From assembly GCF_001705435.1 (NCBI RefSeq), contig NZ_MDEN01000050.1:1-64000 (forward strand): a stretch of DNA of 64,000 bases, in the 5' to 3' direction. Position 1 is the first letter of the stretch, and each line of letters begins with the position of its first letter. A program made the position numbers and the translations under genes. Shown piece by piece: positions 32,008 to 42,097 of the stretch. This DNA is from Pseudomonas graminis. Its GTDB lineage: Bacteria > Pseudomonadota > Gammaproteobacteria > Pseudomonadales > Pseudomonadaceae. The notes under the pieces are model-generated. The model had not been told where the DNA came from. It searched no databases and worked only from the letters and a program-made list of their open reading frames with translations.

Positions 32008-32082
32008 GAAGCGGCAAGTGCGGTTGGTCAAGCGCTGGACTGTCACTCGGGGAACGCACATCGAACCCCGTCCGCTTTGCAA
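32008..32082 (+). pseudogene. Decayed tRNA-Asp-like sequence
   Basis: A 75-base stretch keeps much of a tRNA-Asp outline: acceptor GAAGCGG pairs with CCGCTTT, D-stem GTGC pairs with GCGC around GGTTGGTCAA, the anticodon loop is intact (CTGTCAC, anticodon GTC), and the 3' part CGAACCCCGTCCGCT resembles a T-arm/acceptor junction. The T-stem 5' strand and anticodon stem are mismatched, a base is missing before the anticodon stem, and CAA replaces CCA. It looks like a dead tRNA gene; chance resemblance is not excluded. Confidence 0.45.
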
Positions 32083-32090
32083 GTTACGAG

Positions 32091-32115
32091 AAGGCGCATC
32101 CTCCGATGCGCCTTT
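32091..32115 (+). terminator. Terminator between hupB and ppiD
   Basis: AAGGCGCATC-CTCC-GATGCGCCTTT followed by CTTCT: a ten-base-pair stem with a short T-rich tail. Confidence 0.8.
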
Positions 32116-32195
32116 CTTCTATCCGGATTCAACCCACGCTCCGCGTTACCGTGTGCAGCAGCCTGGTGAGTCGAGTACAACCCTCTGGGGGATAC

Positions 32196-34070
32196 ATGCT
32201 GCAGAATATCAGGGACAATTCACAGGGCTGGATTGCCAAAACCATCATCGGGGTCATCATCGCTCTGATGGCCCTGACCGGGTTCGATGCCATCTTCCGC
32301 GCAACCAGCCACTCGCAGGATGCTGCGAAGGTGAATGGCGAAGAAGTCACCCAGGCTGAACTGGGTCAAGCGGTTGAAATGCAACGCCGTCAGCTGATGC
32401 AACAGCTGGGCAAGGATTTCGATCCTGCAATGCTCAACGAAAAGATGTTGCGTGACTCGGCCCTCAAGGGCTTGATCGACCGCAAGCTGCTGTTGCAGGG
32501 CGCCGCTGATTCCAAGTTCGGTTTCTCCGAAGCTGCGCTGGACCAGCAGATGCTGCTGACCCCTGAATTTCAGGTCGACGGTAAATTCAGTGCTGATCGC
32601 TTCGATCAGGTCATTCGCCAGCTCGGCTATTCCCGTCTGCAGTTCCGCCAGATCCTGGGCCAGGAAATGCTGATAGGCCAGATTCGTGCCGGTATTGGCG
32701 GCAGTGCATTCGTCACTGACGCCCAAGTCGACGCATTCGCCCGTCTGGAAAAACAGACCCGGGATTTCGCGACGCTGACCCTGCCGGCCGATCCGTCGAG
32801 CGTGAAAGTCACCGACGACGAGATCAAGGCGCACTACGATCAGCACGCCAAAGAGTTTCTGAGTCCTGAGCAAGTGGTCCTCGACTACATCGAACTGAAG
32901 AAGTCCTCCTTCTTCGACAAAGTGTCGGTGAAGGACGAAGACCTGCAGGCGGCGTATCAGAAAGAGATCGCCAACCTGGCCGAGCAGCGCCGTGCGGCCC
33001 ACATCCTGATCGAAGTCAACGACAAGACCACAGACGCTCAGGCGAAAGCCAAGATTGAGGAAATCCAGCAGCGTGTGGCCAAGGGCGAAGATTTCGCTGC
33101 GCTGGCCAAGGAGTTCTCCCAGGATCCGGGCTCGTCGACCAAGGGCGGTGACTTGGGCTACGCCGGCAAGGGGGTCTATGACCCGGCCTTCGAAGACGCG
33201 CTGTACGCGCTGAACAAGGATCAGGTGTCCGCACCTGTTCGCAGTCAATTCGGCTGGCACTTGATCAAGCTGCTGGGCGTTGAAGCACCGTCGGTGCCGA
33301 CGTTCGCCAGCCTGAAAGAGAAGCTGACCCACGACCTGAAGTCTCAGCAGGTCGAGCAGAAGTTTGTCGATGCGAGCAAGAAACTGGAAGACGCGGCGTT
33401 CGAAGCGTCTGATCTGTCGCAGCCTGCTCAGGATCTGGGACTGAAAGTGCAGACCACTGCGCCGTTCGGTCGCGAGGGTGGCGAAGGCGTTGCAGCCAAC
33501 CGTGCGGTGATTCAGGCGGCTTTCAGCCCGGAAGTGATGGAAGAGGGTTCCAACAGTTCCGCGCTGGAGCTGGATCCCGAGACCGTGGTGGTGGTGCATG
33601 TCAAAGAGCACCGTCAGCCTGAGCAGTTGCCGTTGGAAGCGGTATCGGCGCCGATTCGTGCGCAACTGGCGAAGGAACATGCCAGCGATGCGGTGAAGAC
33701 CAAGGGCGAGGCGCTGCTGGGAGGCCTGCGTGACGGTAAGGTGCCGTATGCGGCGACTAAGCAGGAAGGTCAGAGCTGGAAGGTCGTGGAAGCGGCCTCA
33801 CGCAGCCAGGAGGGTGTCGATCCTCAGGTGCTGCAGGCTGTATTCCGTATGCCGAAGCCGGAAGGCAAGGACAAGCCGGTTTATGGCAGCCTGACGGCGG
33901 CGGATGGCAGCTTTGTGATTGTGCGTCTGAATGGCGTGAATCAGGCGGCGCCGGCGTCGGATGAGGAGAAGAGCCAGTACCGTCGTTTCCTGTCGTCCCG
34001 TGAGGGTCAGCAGGATTTCGCGGCCTACCGTAAGCAGTTGGAAGCAGCGGCGAAGATCGAGAAGTATTGA
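32196..34070 (+). CDS. ppiD: Peptidyl-prolyl cis-trans isomerase PpiD (SurA_N-like, parvulin)
   Basis: A 624-residue inner-membrane-anchored periplasmic chaperone. A single membrane helix (WIAKTIIGVIIALMALTGF, about 12-30) is followed by the SurA_N-like domain (VNGEEVTQAELGQAVEMQRR) and one parvulin domain (about 265-355: RRAAHILIEVNDKT, GGDLGYAGKG). It helps outer-membrane proteins leaving the Sec channel. GGGGGA before ATG 32196 defines the start; the open frame continues upstream into the hupB terminator. Closes the proteostasis cluster and ends at a strong terminator. Confidence 0.94.
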   Translation: MLQNIRDNSQGWIAKTIIGVIIALMALTGFDAIFRATSHSQDAAKVNGEEVTQAELGQAVEMQRRQLMQQLGKDFDPAMLNEKMLRDSALKGLIDRKLLLQGAADSKFGFSEAALDQQMLLTPEFQVDGKFSADRFDQVIRQLGYSRLQFRQILGQEMLIGQIRAGIGGSAFVTDAQVDAFARLEKQTRDFATLTLPADPSSVKVTDDEIKAHYDQHAKEFLSPEQVVLDYIELKKSSFFDKVSVKDEDLQAAYQKEIANLAEQRRAAHILIEVNDKTTDAQAKAKIEEIQQRVAKGEDFAALAKEFSQDPGSSTKGGDLGYAGKGVYDPAFEDALYALNKDQVSAPVRSQFGWHLIKLLGVEAPSVPTFASLKEKLTHDLKSQQVEQKFVDASKKLEDAAFEASDLSQPAQDLGLKVQTTAPFGREGGEGVAANRAVIQAAFSPEVMEEGSNSSALELDPETVVVVHVKEHRQPEQLPLEAVSAPIRAQLAKEHASDAVKTKGEALLGGLRDGKVPYAATKQEGQSWKVVEAASRSQEGVDPQVLQAVFRMPKPEGKDKPVYGSLTAADGSFVIVRLNGVNQAAPASDEEKSQYRRFLSSREGQQDFAAYRKQLEAAAKIEKY

Positions 34071-34093
34071 TCGACGCATAACGCTGTTAACAG

Positions 34094-34126
34094 AAAGCCC
34101 CGACTCGCGAGAGTTGGGGCTTTTTT
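34094..34126 (+). terminator. Terminator of ppiD
   Basis: AAAGCCCCGACTC-GC-GAGAGTTGGGGC followed by six T's, 25 bp past the ppiD stop. Confidence 0.9.
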
Positions 34127-34157
34127 GTGGCCGGTGTTCGGAGCACGCGGTCCGGGT

Positions 34158-34254
34158 GGTGAAAGGGGACTGATTTGTTTACAACGCTTCACCGTAACGG
34201 TGAAAGGGGACTGATTTATTTACAACGCTTCACCGTAAATTAAATTGTCCCCGG
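34158..34254. repeat. Tandem GGGGACTGATTTATTTA palindrome unit, block 1
   Basis: Two 41-bp direct repeats begin at 34158 and 34199, each with GGTGAAAGGGGACTGATTT and ACAACGCTTCACCG. Only the second is completed by the inverted partner TAAATTAAATTGTCCCC. The arms resemble terminal inverted repeats with 25-30 bp between them and no gene. Confidence 0.8.
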
Positions 34255-34574
34255 GTCTGCGGCGCGGCTGACTGTACCAAGATCAAGAGCGTCTGCCTCA
34301 CGGCAGACATTTCGCCTTCGGCGAGTTACTTGGAAAAGCACCCCAAGTAACCAAGGGTGCCTGCTCCTGGTTAGGCCCTTCCTTCGTCAGGGTTCCTTCA
34401 CTCCGGTCTCGCTCCGTGGGCCCGCGCCGAACGGACATCCATGTCCTGACGGCGCTCTCGCCGCATCCATGCGGCTCGGCCCACTCCGCGAGACCTGCGT
34501 TCAGCCTGCACCCAAGTCGCGATTGGCGGTGATTGAGCTTTGTGTGTATGAAGATCAAAAGCAGAGCTAAAGCA

Positions 34575-34684
34575 GATCAACAGCTTCCCGGCTAAAGCCG
34601 GTCCTACAGTCGGCGCCAGTCCCACTGGATGCATGCGATTTCTTGGTAGGACCGGCTTTAGCCGGGAAGCTTTTGCTGTTGATC
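34575..34684. repeat. REP-type inverted repeat, family 3 (copy 1)
   Basis: GATCAACAGCTTCCCGGCTA...CCGGTCCTAC is mirrored by GTAGGACCGGCTTTAGCCGG...GTTGATC. Copies lie at 35163-35254 and 48186-48254. Confidence 0.85.
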
Positions 34685-34768
34685 TTGATCTTATACGCGG
34701 TAGCCCGGACACCCCGGAACCCGACGAAGTCGGGCCAAACCGGGAGCAGGCACTTTTTGTGAAAGGGT

Positions 34769-34850
34769 GTGAAAGGGGACTGATTTATTTACAACGTGTG
34801 AAAGGGGACTGATTTATTTACAACGCTTCACCGTAAATTAATCTGTCCCC
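34769..34850. repeat. Tandem GGGGACTGATTTATTTA palindrome unit, block 2
   Basis: Two direct repeats start at 34769 and 34798 (29-bp period). The second is complete: arms GGGGACTGATTTATTTA (34804-34820) and TAAATTAATCTGTCCCC (34834-34850) match at 15 of 17 positions as inverted repeats. Confidence 0.8.
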
Positions 34851-35162
34851 GGGTCTGCGGCGCGGCTGACTGTACCAAGATCAAGAGCGTCTGCCTCACG
34901 GCAGACATTTCGCCTTCGGCGAGTTACTTGGAAAAGCACCCCAAGTAACCAAGGGTGCCTGCTCCTGGTTTGGCCCCTCCTTCGTCAGGGTTCCTTCACT
35001 CCGGTCTCGCTCCGTGGGCCCGCCGCCATCCGCCATCTATGGCGGGGGGCGGCTCTCGCCGCATCCATGCGGCTCGGCCCACTGCGCGAAACCTGCGTTC
35101 AGCCTGCACCCAAGTCGCGTTCTGCGGTGTCTGAGCTTTCTGTGTTCAAAGATCAAAAGCAG

Positions 35163-35254
35163 GTCAACAGCTTCCCGGCTGAAGCCGGTCCTACTGTGGG
35201 TCCGCGGTGCTTTAAGTGGGACCGGCTTTAGCCGGGAAGCTGTTGCTGTTGATC
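35163..35254. repeat. REP-type inverted repeat, family 3 (copy 2)
   Basis: The left arm GTCAACAGCTTCCCGGCTGA and the right arm TTAGCCGGGAAGCTGTTGC pair around a short centre. It forms the core of a larger palindrome whose outer arms are the repeats at about 34909-35118 and 35298-35463. Confidence 0.85.
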
Positions 35255-35297
35255 TAGATCTTGATCTTCAAGCACATAACGCCCAGACGACACCTAT

Positions 35298-35481
35298 CGC
35301 GACTTGGGTGCAGGCCGAACGCAGACGACGCGCAGTGGGCCGAGCGGCGTCGGAGTGAGGGAATTCCGACGTAGGAGGAACCTAGCCAGGAGCAAGCACC
35401 CTTGGTTACTTGGGGATGGTGCGACTTTCGACTTTTCCAAGTAACTCGCCGAAGGCGAAACAGTTCTGCCTCTGGCAGAAC
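35298..35481 (+). repeat. Inverted, internally deleted third copy of the mosaic repeat
   Basis: Read on the minus strand it repeats the left part of the cassette: AAGTAACTCGCC stem block, CTGCGTTC and CACCCAAGTCGCG, but lacks about 70 internal bases and carries an extra GTGCGACTTTCGA-type insertion in the stem-loop at about 35417-35430. It ends in GTTCTGCC-TCT-GGCAGAAC (35463-35481). Confidence 0.8.
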
Positions 35482-35679
35482 CCTGTCAGCGCCACCCGCG
35501 GCCTGGAATTATCACGCTACTCCAGGGCCGATCTCACCAAAGAAACCCAAGGCGAAAAAAAACGGCAGATCATCCAGCCACAGGGCCGTCTGATCCACCG
35601 CTTTCGCCAGCTAGCCGGCGCTTACAGGTCGTGCGCCAGGCTTCAGAGCGTCATCACTCTGAAAAGGGGCAAGCAACCC

Positions 35680-36474
35680 TCAACCTTCCAGATCACCCAT
35701 CGCCGTGGTATTGAAACCACCGTCGACGTACATGATCTCGCCACTGACACCGGACGCCAGGTCAGAGCACAAGAAAGCGCCAGCGTTACCCACTTCTTCA
35801 ATGGTCACGTTGCGACGCAATGGAGTCTGCGCCTCGTTGGCCGCCAGCATCTTGCGGAAGTTGGAGATACCCGAAGCGGCGAGTGTACGAATCGGACCAG
35901 CCGATACCGCGTTGACGCGGGTACCGTCCGGGCCGAGGCTGCGGGCCAGGTAACGGACGCCGGCTTCAAGGCTGGCCTTGGCCATGCCCATCACGTTGTA
36001 GTTCGGCATGGTGCGCTCGGCACCCAGGTACGACAGGGTCAGCAGGCTGCCGTTGCGGCCCTTCATCAGGTCGCGGCCGGCTTTGGCCAGGGCCACGAAG
36101 CTGTAGGCGCTGATGTCGTGAGCGATACGGAAACCTTCACGTGTAGTGGCTTGGGTGAAGTCACCGTCCAGCTGGTCGCCCGGCGCGAAGCCAACGGAGT
36201 GCACGATGCAGTCCAGGCCGTCCCACTTTTTGCTCAGTTCTTCGAAGACCTTGGCGATTTCTTCGTCGCTGGCGACGTCGCAAGGGAAGCACAGGTCGGC
36301 GTTCGAACCCCAACCCTCGGCGAATTCCTCGACGCGCTTCTTGAGTTTTTCGTTCTGATAGGTGAAAGCAAGCTCAGCGCCTTCACGGTGCATGGCGGCA
36401 GCGATACCGGATGCGATGGACAATTTGCTGGCGACACCGACGATCAGGACGCGCTTACCGGCGAGAAAACCCAT
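35680..36474 (-). CDS. fabI: Enoyl-[acyl-carrier-protein] reductase (NADH)
   Basis: A 264-residue short-chain reductase that performs the last step of each fatty-acid elongation cycle. FabI-specific features are the N-terminus [36 protein letters not shown], the catalytic Y-x6-K as YNVMGMAK (preceded by [11 protein letters not shown]) and the end block [12 protein letters not shown]. Start ATG 36474 with AGAGGA upstream. It lies 19 bp behind yejF on the same strand, so it can be reached by transcripts from the peptide importer operon. Confidence 0.97.
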   Translation of the reverse strand: MGFLAGKRVLIVGVASKLSIASGIAAAMHREGAELAFTYQNEKLKKRVEEFAEGWGSNADLCFPCDVASDEEIAKVFEELSKKWDGLDCIVHSVGFAPGDQLDGDFTQATTREGFRIAHDISAYSFVALAKAGRDLMKGRNGSLLTLSYLGAERTMPNYNVMGMAKASLEAGVRYLARSLGPDGTRVNAVSAGPIRTLAASGISNFRKMLAANEAQTPLRRNVTIEEVGNAGAFLCSDLASGVSGEIMYVDGGFNTTAMGDLEG

Positions 36475-36493
36475 TGTTTTGTTCCTCTTCAGG

Positions 36494-38104
36494 TTAATCG
36501 ACAGCTGCCGGCGCCAAGAAGGCGGCCTCCAGCAGCTGCTGTGTATAAGGATGTTGCGGTGCGGCGAAGATGTCTTCTGCCACACCCTGTTCGACCACTT
36601 GGCCTTGCTTGACCACCATCAGTTGGTGGCTTAACGCCTTGACCACCGCCAAGTCATGGCTGATGAACAAATACGTCAGGTTGTACTTGGTTTGCAGGGA
36701 GCGTAACAGCTCCACCACTTGACGCTGAACGGTGCGGTCGAGGGCCGATGTCGGCTCGTCCAGCAAAATCAGCGCCGGTTTTAACACTAATGCCCGGGCA
36801 ATGGCGATCCTTTGCCGCTGTCCCCCTGAAAACTCGTGGGGGTAGCGGTGCCGGGTGGCCGGATCCAGGCCCACTTCCTTGAGCGCTTCAACCACCGCGG
36901 CTTCCTGTTCCACCGGGGTTCCCATCTTATGAATCCGCAGGCCTTCGCCGACGATATCGCACACCGACATGCGCGGGCTGAGGCTGCCGAACGGGTCCTG
37001 AAACACCACCTGCATCTGCCGCCGCAGCGGTCTGACCTGATGCTGATTCATCCCGCTAAGCGATTGCCCGTGAAAGCGTATCTCGCCTTCGCTGCGAATC
37101 AACCGTAGGATCGCCAGGCCCAGCGTCGATTTGCCCGAGCCGCTCTCGCCGACAATCCCCAGCGTCTGGCCCTTGGGCAGACTGAAATGGATGCCGTCGA
37201 CCGCCTTGACGTGATCCACCGTGCGCTTGAACACGCCTTTCTTGATCGGAAACCAGACCCTCAGGTCTTCAACTTCCAGCATCGGCGCGCCCGGCGGGTT
37301 GTTCGCCGGCCCGCCTTTGGGCTCGGCGCTGAGCAGTTCACGGGTGTACGGATGCTGCGGCGCGCGAAACAGCTCTTCGCACGATGCCTGTTCGACGATG
37401 CAACCGCGCTGCATGACACATACTCGGTTGGCAATTTGCCTGACGACGTTCAAATCATGGCTGATCAGCAGCAAGGCCATGCCCAGCCGGGCCTGCAATT
37501 CCTTGAGCAGCTCGAGGATTTTCAGCTGCACCGTGACGTCCAGCGCAGTGGTCGGCTCATCGGCGATCAACAATTCGGGCTCGTTGGCCAGGGCCATCGC
37601 AATCATCACCCGCTGGCGCTGGCCGCCGGACAGTTCATGGGGCAGGGCTTTCAAGCGCTTGGCCGGTTCCGGAATGCCCACCAGATCGAGCAGCTCCAGC
37701 GTCCGTCGCGTCGCGGCTTTGCCGGTCAGGCCCTTGTGCAGGCCGAGCACTTCGTTGATCTGCTTTTCGATGGACTGCAGCGGGTTCAGCGACGTCATCG
37801 GCTCCTGGAAGATCATCGCGATGCGGTTGCCGCGAATACCGCGCAGGCGCTTCTCACTGACTGTCAGCAGGTCATCACCGGCGTAGCGAATCGTCCCGGT
37901 CGGATGACGCGCGAGCGGGTAGGGCAGCAGCCGCAGGATCGAGTGTGCGGTGACTGACTTGCCCGATCCGCTTTCTCCGACCAGCGCCAGGGTTTCGCCC
38001 TTGCGGATGTCGAAGCTGATGCCCTCGACCACCCGCTGCACGTTGGTGCCGTTCACGAATTCGACGGAGAGGTCGCGGATTTCGACCAGATTGTCCTGAT
38101 TCAT
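36494..38104 (-). CDS. yejF: Peptide ABC transporter, dual ATPase YejF
   Basis: A 536-residue protein with two complete ABC ATPase domains in tandem. Domain 1 (about 5-260) has [24 protein letters not shown]; domain 2 (about 275-530) has [24 protein letters not shown]. Each ends in an oligopeptide-transporter-type C-terminal extension (HPYTRELL / HPYTQQLL). It powers import through YejB and YejE. Last of the five transporter genes; its start follows the yejE stop with one base between. Confidence 0.94.
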   Translation of the reverse strand: MNQDNLVEIRDLSVEFVNGTNVQRVVEGISFDIRKGETLALVGESGSGKSVTAHSILRLLPYPLARHPTGTIRYAGDDLLTVSEKRLRGIRGNRIAMIFQEPMTSLNPLQSIEKQINEVLGLHKGLTGKAATRRTLELLDLVGIPEPAKRLKALPHELSGGQRQRVMIAMALANEPELLIADEPTTALDVTVQLKILELLKELQARLGMALLLISHDLNVVRQIANRVCVMQRGCIVEQASCEELFRAPQHPYTRELLSAEPKGGPANNPPGAPMLEVEDLRVWFPIKKGVFKRTVDHVKAVDGIHFSLPKGQTLGIVGESGSGKSTLGLAILRLIRSEGEIRFHGQSLSGMNQHQVRPLRRQMQVVFQDPFGSLSPRMSVCDIVGEGLRIHKMGTPVEQEAAVVEALKEVGLDPATRHRYPHEFSGGQRQRIAIARALVLKPALILLDEPTSALDRTVQRQVVELLRSLQTKYNLTYLFISHDLAVVKALSHQLMVVKQGQVVEQGVAEDIFAAPQHPYTQQLLEAAFLAPAAVD

Positions 38105-38105
38105 C

Positions 38106-39125
38106 TCATTTCCTCGGGTCGAATGCGTCGCGGGCGGATTCGCCGATGAACACCAGCAGGCTCAGCATGATCGCCAGCACGGCAAAGGCGCTGATGCCCA
38201 GCCACGGCGCCTGCAGGTTGGATTTGCCTTGCGCCACCAGTTCGCCCAGCGAAGGCGAACCGGCGGGCAGGCCGAAGCCGAGGAAATCCAGCGCGGTCAG
38301 CGTGCCGATCGCGCCGGTGAGGATGAACGGCATGAAGGTCATGGTTGAGACCATCGCGTTGGGCAGGATGTGGCGGAACATGATCGCGCCGTTTTCCATG
38401 CCCAGCGCCCGGGCTGCGCGAACGTATTCCAGGTTGCGGCCACGCAGAAACTCGGCGCGCACCACATCCACCAGGCTCATCCACGAGAACAGCAGCATGA
38501 TGCCCAGCAGCCACCAGAAGTTGGGCTGCACGAAGCTGGCGAGGATGATCAACAGGTACAGCACCGGCAGCCCGGACCAGATTTCCAGAAAGCGCTGGCC
38601 GATCAGATCGACCCAGCCGCCGTAGAAACCCTGCAGCGCCCCGGCGATCACGCCGATGATGGAGCTCAGGATCGTCAGCGTCATGGCGAACAGCACCGAC
38701 ACCCGGAAGCCGTAGATCACCCGCGCCAGCACGTCGCGGCCCTGATCGTCGGTGCCCAGCAGGTTCTCTCGCGACGGTGGGGCAGGGGCCGGGACTTTCA
38801 GGTCGTAGTTGATGCTCTGGTAACTGAACGGAATCGGCGCCCACAGCGTCCAGCCGTCTTTGGCCGCCAGCAGCTCCTTGATGTACGGGCTCTTGTAGTT
38901 GGCCTCCAGCGGGAATTCGCCGCCGAAGGTGGTTTCCGGGTATCGCTTGAACACCGGGAAGTACCACTCGCCGTCGTAGCGCACGGCCAGGGGTTTGTCG
39001 TTGGCGATGAGCTCGGCGCCCAGGCTGGCGCCGAACAGGATCAGAAACAGCCACAACGACCACCAGCCACGCTTGTTGGCCTTGAAGCGTTCGAAACGGC
39101 GTCGATTGAGGGGGGACAACGTCAT
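38106..39125 (-). CDS. yejE: Peptide ABC transporter permease YejE
   Basis: A 339-residue DppC/OppC-type permease. It has the N-terminal cytosolic RRRFERFKANKRGWWSLWLF, a long periplasmic insertion between the first two helices (about 45-140), then five helices and an EAA-type loop YVRAARALGMENGAIMFRHILPNA. It pairs with YejB. Overlaps or abuts its neighbours in the operon yejA2-yejA-yejB-yejE-yejF. Confidence 0.93.
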   Translation of the reverse strand: MTLSPLNRRRFERFKANKRGWWSLWLFLILFGASLGAELIANDKPLAVRYDGEWYFPVFKRYPETTFGGEFPLEANYKSPYIKELLAAKDGWTLWAPIPFSYQSINYDLKVPAPAPPSRENLLGTDDQGRDVLARVIYGFRVSVLFAMTLTILSSIIGVIAGALQGFYGGWVDLIGQRFLEIWSGLPVLYLLIILASFVQPNFWWLLGIMLLFSWMSLVDVVRAEFLRGRNLEYVRAARALGMENGAIMFRHILPNAMVSTMTFMPFILTGAIGTLTALDFLGFGLPAGSPSLGELVAQGKSNLQAPWLGISAFAVLAIMLSLLVFIGESARDAFDPRK

Positions 39126-39126
39126 A

Positions 39127-40200
39127 TCAATGATCCCTGCGGTCGAAGTCGATGCGTGGGTCGACCAGCGTGTAGGTCAGGTCGCCAATCAGTTTCACCA
39201 CCAGCCCCAGCAGGGTGAAGATGAACAGCGTGCCGAACACCACCGGGTAATCACGGTTGATCGCGGCTTCGAAGCTCATCAGGCCAAGGCCGTCGAGGGA
39301 GAAGATCACTTCCACCAGCAGGGAGCCGGTGAAGAAGATGCCAATGAACGCCGACGGGAAACCGGCGATCACCAGCAGCATGGCGTTACGGAACACGTGG
39401 CCGTAGAGCACCCGGCGCTGGGTCAGGCCCTTGGCCTTGGCCGTGATCACGTACTGCTTGCCGATCTCGTCGAGAAAGCTGTTTTTCGTCAGCAGGGTCA
39501 TGGTGGCGAAGTGGCCGATGACCAGCGCGGTGATCGGCAGCACCAGGTGCCAGAAGTAATCGCCCACTTTGCCCAGCCAGCTCATCTCATCGAAGTTGCT
39601 CGACGTCAGCCCGCGCAACGGGAACCAGTCGAAGTAACTGCCGCCGGCGAACACCACGATCAGCAGGATGGCAAACAGGAACGCCGGAATGGCGTAGCCG
39701 ACGATGATCGCCGAGCTGGTCCACACGTCGAAATGGCTGCCATGGCGCGTGGCTTTGGCGATCCCCAGGGGGATCGACACCAGGTACATGATCAGCGTGC
39801 TCCACAGCCCGAGGGAGATCGACACCGGCATCTTCTCGACGATCAGGTCGATGACCTTGGCGTCGCGGAAGAAACTGTCACCGAAATCCAGATGGGCGTA
39901 GTTCTTGACCATGATCCACAAGCGTTCCGGCGCCGATTTGTCGAAGCCGTACATGTGCTCGATTTCCTTGATCAGGCTCGGGTCCAGACCCTGCGCGCCG
40001 CGATAGGTCGAGCCGGCCACCGAGACTTCCGCGCCGCCGCCGGCGATGCGGCTGGTGGCGCCTTCGAAGCCTTCGAGCTTGGCGATCATCTGCTCCACCG
40101 GACCGCCCGGCGCGGCCTGGATGATGACGAAGTTGATCAGCAGAATGCCGAACAGGGTCGGAATGATCAGCAGCAGACGCCGCAGAATGTAGGCCAGCAT
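39127..40200 (-). CDS. yejB: Peptide ABC transporter permease YejB
   Basis: A 357-residue DppB-type permease beginning [24 protein letters not shown]. The EAA-type loop is [25 protein letters not shown] periplasmic insert between helices 1 and 2 is typical of YejB. One base separates it from both neighbours, indicating tightly coupled translation. It forms the inner-membrane channel together with YejE. Confidence 0.93.
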   Translation of the reverse strand: MLAYILRRLLLIIPTLFGILLINFVIIQAAPGGPVEQMIAKLEGFEGATSRIAGGGAEVSVAGSTYRGAQGLDPSLIKEIEHMYGFDKSAPERLWIMVKNYAHLDFGDSFFRDAKVIDLIVEKMPVSISLGLWSTLIMYLVSIPLGIAKATRHGSHFDVWTSSAIIVGYAIPAFLFAILLIVVFAGGSYFDWFPLRGLTSSNFDEMSWLGKVGDYFWHLVLPITALVIGHFATMTLLTKNSFLDEIGKQYVITAKAKGLTQRRVLYGHVFRNAMLLVIAGFPSAFIGIFFTGSLLVEVIFSLDGLGLMSFEAAINRDYPVVFGTLFIFTLLGLVVKLIGDLTYTLVDPRIDFDRRDH

Positions 40201-40201
40201 G

Positions 40202-42097
40202 TTATCGCTCCGTGCCTTTGGCTGACTCGGCGTCGGCCGGCATCTGATCTGGCGCGGCCTGCACGGGAATCGCCGGCGTCGCGTCGGGTTTGACCCACCA
40301 GGTCACGGTGCCGATGTCGTAGAGCGGGGTTTTGCCCGGGTGGCCCAGGTGATCCCAGTACGCCACGCGCCAGGTCTTGATGTGCCAGTTCGGGATCACG
40401 TAGTACCCCCACAGCAGCGCGCGGTCGAGGGCGCGGGTGTGGTCGATCAGGCTCTGGCGCGAGTCGGCGTTGATCAAGCCGTTGACCAGCGTGTCGACCG
40501 CCGGGTCCTTGAGGCCGATCACGTTGTAGCTCCCCGGCTTGTCGGCGGCGGAGGAATCCCAGTATTCGCGCTGCTCGTTACCCGGCGAGCTCGACTGCGG
40601 GAAACTGCCGACGATCATGTCGTAGTCCCGTGAACGGCGGCGGGTGATGTACTGGGAGACATCGACCCGGCGGATTTCCAGATCAATGCCGATGTCGGCC
40701 AGGTTGCGCTTGTACGGCAGCAGCACGCGCTCGAATTCGGTCTGGGCGAGCAGAAACTCGATGGTGACCGGCTTGTTTTCGGTGTCGACCATCTTGTCGC
40801 CGACGATCTTCCAGCCGGCGTCCTTGAGCAGCTGGAACGCCTTGCGCTGTTGCTCGCGGATGATGCCGCTGCCATCGGTGACCGGCAGCTTGAATGCCTC
40901 GGTGAACACCGATTCCGGCAGCTTGCCGCGCAGGGGCTCGAGGATCTTCAGCTCGGCAGGCGTCGGCAGGCCTTCGGCGCCCATGTCGGAATTGTCGAAA
41001 TAGCTTTTGGTGCGGGTGTAGCTGCCGAAGAACAGCTGCTTATTGGTCCACTCGAAGTCGAGCAACAGGCTGAGGGCCTGACGCACGCGCACGTCCTGGA
41101 ACATCGGCTTGCGCAGATTGAAGATAAAGCCCTGCATGCCCTGGGGATTGCCGTTGGGGATTTCCTCCTTGATCAGGCGACCCTCTCTCACAGCCGGAAC
41201 GTCATAGGCCGTCGCCCAGTTCTTCGCCGCCATCTCCTGCCAGAAGTCGAAAGCACCGGCTTTTAAAGCTTCGAGGGCCACCGTGTTGTCGCGGTAGTAG
41301 TCGGTGGACAGCCGATCAAAGTTGTAGAAGCCCTTGTTGATTGGCAGGTCCTTGCCCCAGTAATCCTTGACCCGCTCGTAGCGAACCGAGCGTCCGGCTT
41401 TGACTTCGACCACCTTGTACGGCCCGCTGCCCAGCGGGATTTCCAGGTTGCCCTTGCTGAAGTCGCGGGTGGCCCACCAGTGCTTGGGCAGCACTGGCAG
41501 CTGGCCGAGGATCAGCGGCAGTTCGCGGTTGTCGTTGTGCTTGAACTTGAACAGCACTGTGGTCGGGTTTTCGGCGACGGCCTGATCAACGTCCGCATAG
41601 TAACTGCGGTACAGCGGCGAGCCGTCCTTGATCAGGGTTTCGAAGCTGAACACCACGTCTTCGGCGCGGACCGGGTGGCCGTCATTGAATTTCGCTTCGG
41701 GCCGCAGGTAGAAACGCACCCAGCTGTTGTCCGGGGCTTTTTCGATCTTGCCGGCGATCAGGCCATATTCGGTGAAAGGCTCGTCCAGGCCCTGGCGGGC
41801 AAGGGTGTCGTAGATCAGGCCGATGTCGTCGGCAGGCACGCCTTTGCTGATGAACGGGTTGAGGCTGTCGAAGCCGCCAAACCCGGCGCTGCGCAGAATC
41901 CCGCCCTTGGGCGCGTCCGGGTTCACGTAATCGAAATGCTTGAAGTCCGCCGGGTATTTCGGCGCTTCGTTGTACAGGGTGATGGCGTGTTGCGGAGCCG
42001 CCTGGGTTGCACAGGTTACGCCCAGCAGCAGCGGGGCCAGCACGAACGGGCTCAGAAACAGGCCGCCGGCGCGGGTCAGGGAGCGCAGGGCAGTCAT
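40202..42097 (-). CDS. yejA: Peptide-binding protein YejA (copy 1)
   Basis: A 631-residue SBP_bac_5-type periplasmic binding protein with a signal peptide ending near CATQAA. Family-typical segments are [50 protein letters not shown] and [21 protein letters not shown] 42097 is chosen because it overlaps the upstream gene's stop (ATGA) and precedes a clean signal peptide. Known YejA proteins bind peptides, including peptidoglycan-derived ones in Agrobacterium; the ligand here is inferred. It is paralogous to the gene immediately upstream. Confidence 0.9.
   Translation of the reverse strand: MTALRSLTRAGGLFLSPFVLAPLLLGVTCATQAAPQHAITLYNEAPKYPADFKHFDYVNPDAPKGGILRSAGFGGFDSLNPFISKGVPADDIGLIYDTLARQGLDEPFTEYGLIAGKIEKAPDNSWVRFYLRPEAKFNDGHPVRAEDVVFSFETLIKDGSPLYRSYYADVDQAVAENPTTVLFKFKHNDNRELPLILGQLPVLPKHWWATRDFSKGNLEIPLGSGPYKVVEVKAGRSVRYERVKDYWGKDLPINKGFYNFDRLSTDYYRDNTVALEALKAGAFDFWQEMAAKNWATAYDVPAVREGRLIKEEIPNGNPQGMQGFIFNLRKPMFQDVRVRQALSLLLDFEWTNKQLFFGSYTRTKSYFDNSDMGAEGLPTPAELKILEPLRGKLPESVFTEAFKLPVTDGSGIIREQQRKAFQLLKDAGWKIVGDKMVDTENKPVTIEFLLAQTEFERVLLPYKRNLADIGIDLEIRRVDVSQYITRRRSRDYDMIVGSFPQSSSPGNEQREYWDSSAADKPGSYNVIGLKDPAVDTLVNGLINADSRQSLIDHTRALDRALLWGYYVIPNWHIKTWRVAYWDHLGHPGKTPLYDIGTVTWWVKPDATPAIPVQAAPDQMPADAESAKGTER

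Larger units (their letters stand above)
34199..35270. repeat. Two direct copies of a roughly 490-bp intergenic cassette
   Basis: Copy 1 (about 34199-34692) and copy 2 (about 34798-35268) share, in order, the GGGGACTGATTTATTTA palindrome, the GTCTGCC hairpin, the AAGTAAC stem element, a CCTTCGTCAGGGTTCCTTCA block, and a REP-type palindrome built on CTTCCCGGCTAAAGCCGGTC. Small divergent patches separate them. No credible coding sequence runs through this 1.6-kb interval (34071-35679); the open frames here are built from repeat sequence. Confidence 0.85.

Noticed and set aside
34298..34712. Short frames in the 34-35.5 kb repeat region
   Set aside because: Their translations repeat between the cassette copies because the DNA does, and they cross palindromes; none looks like a protein.
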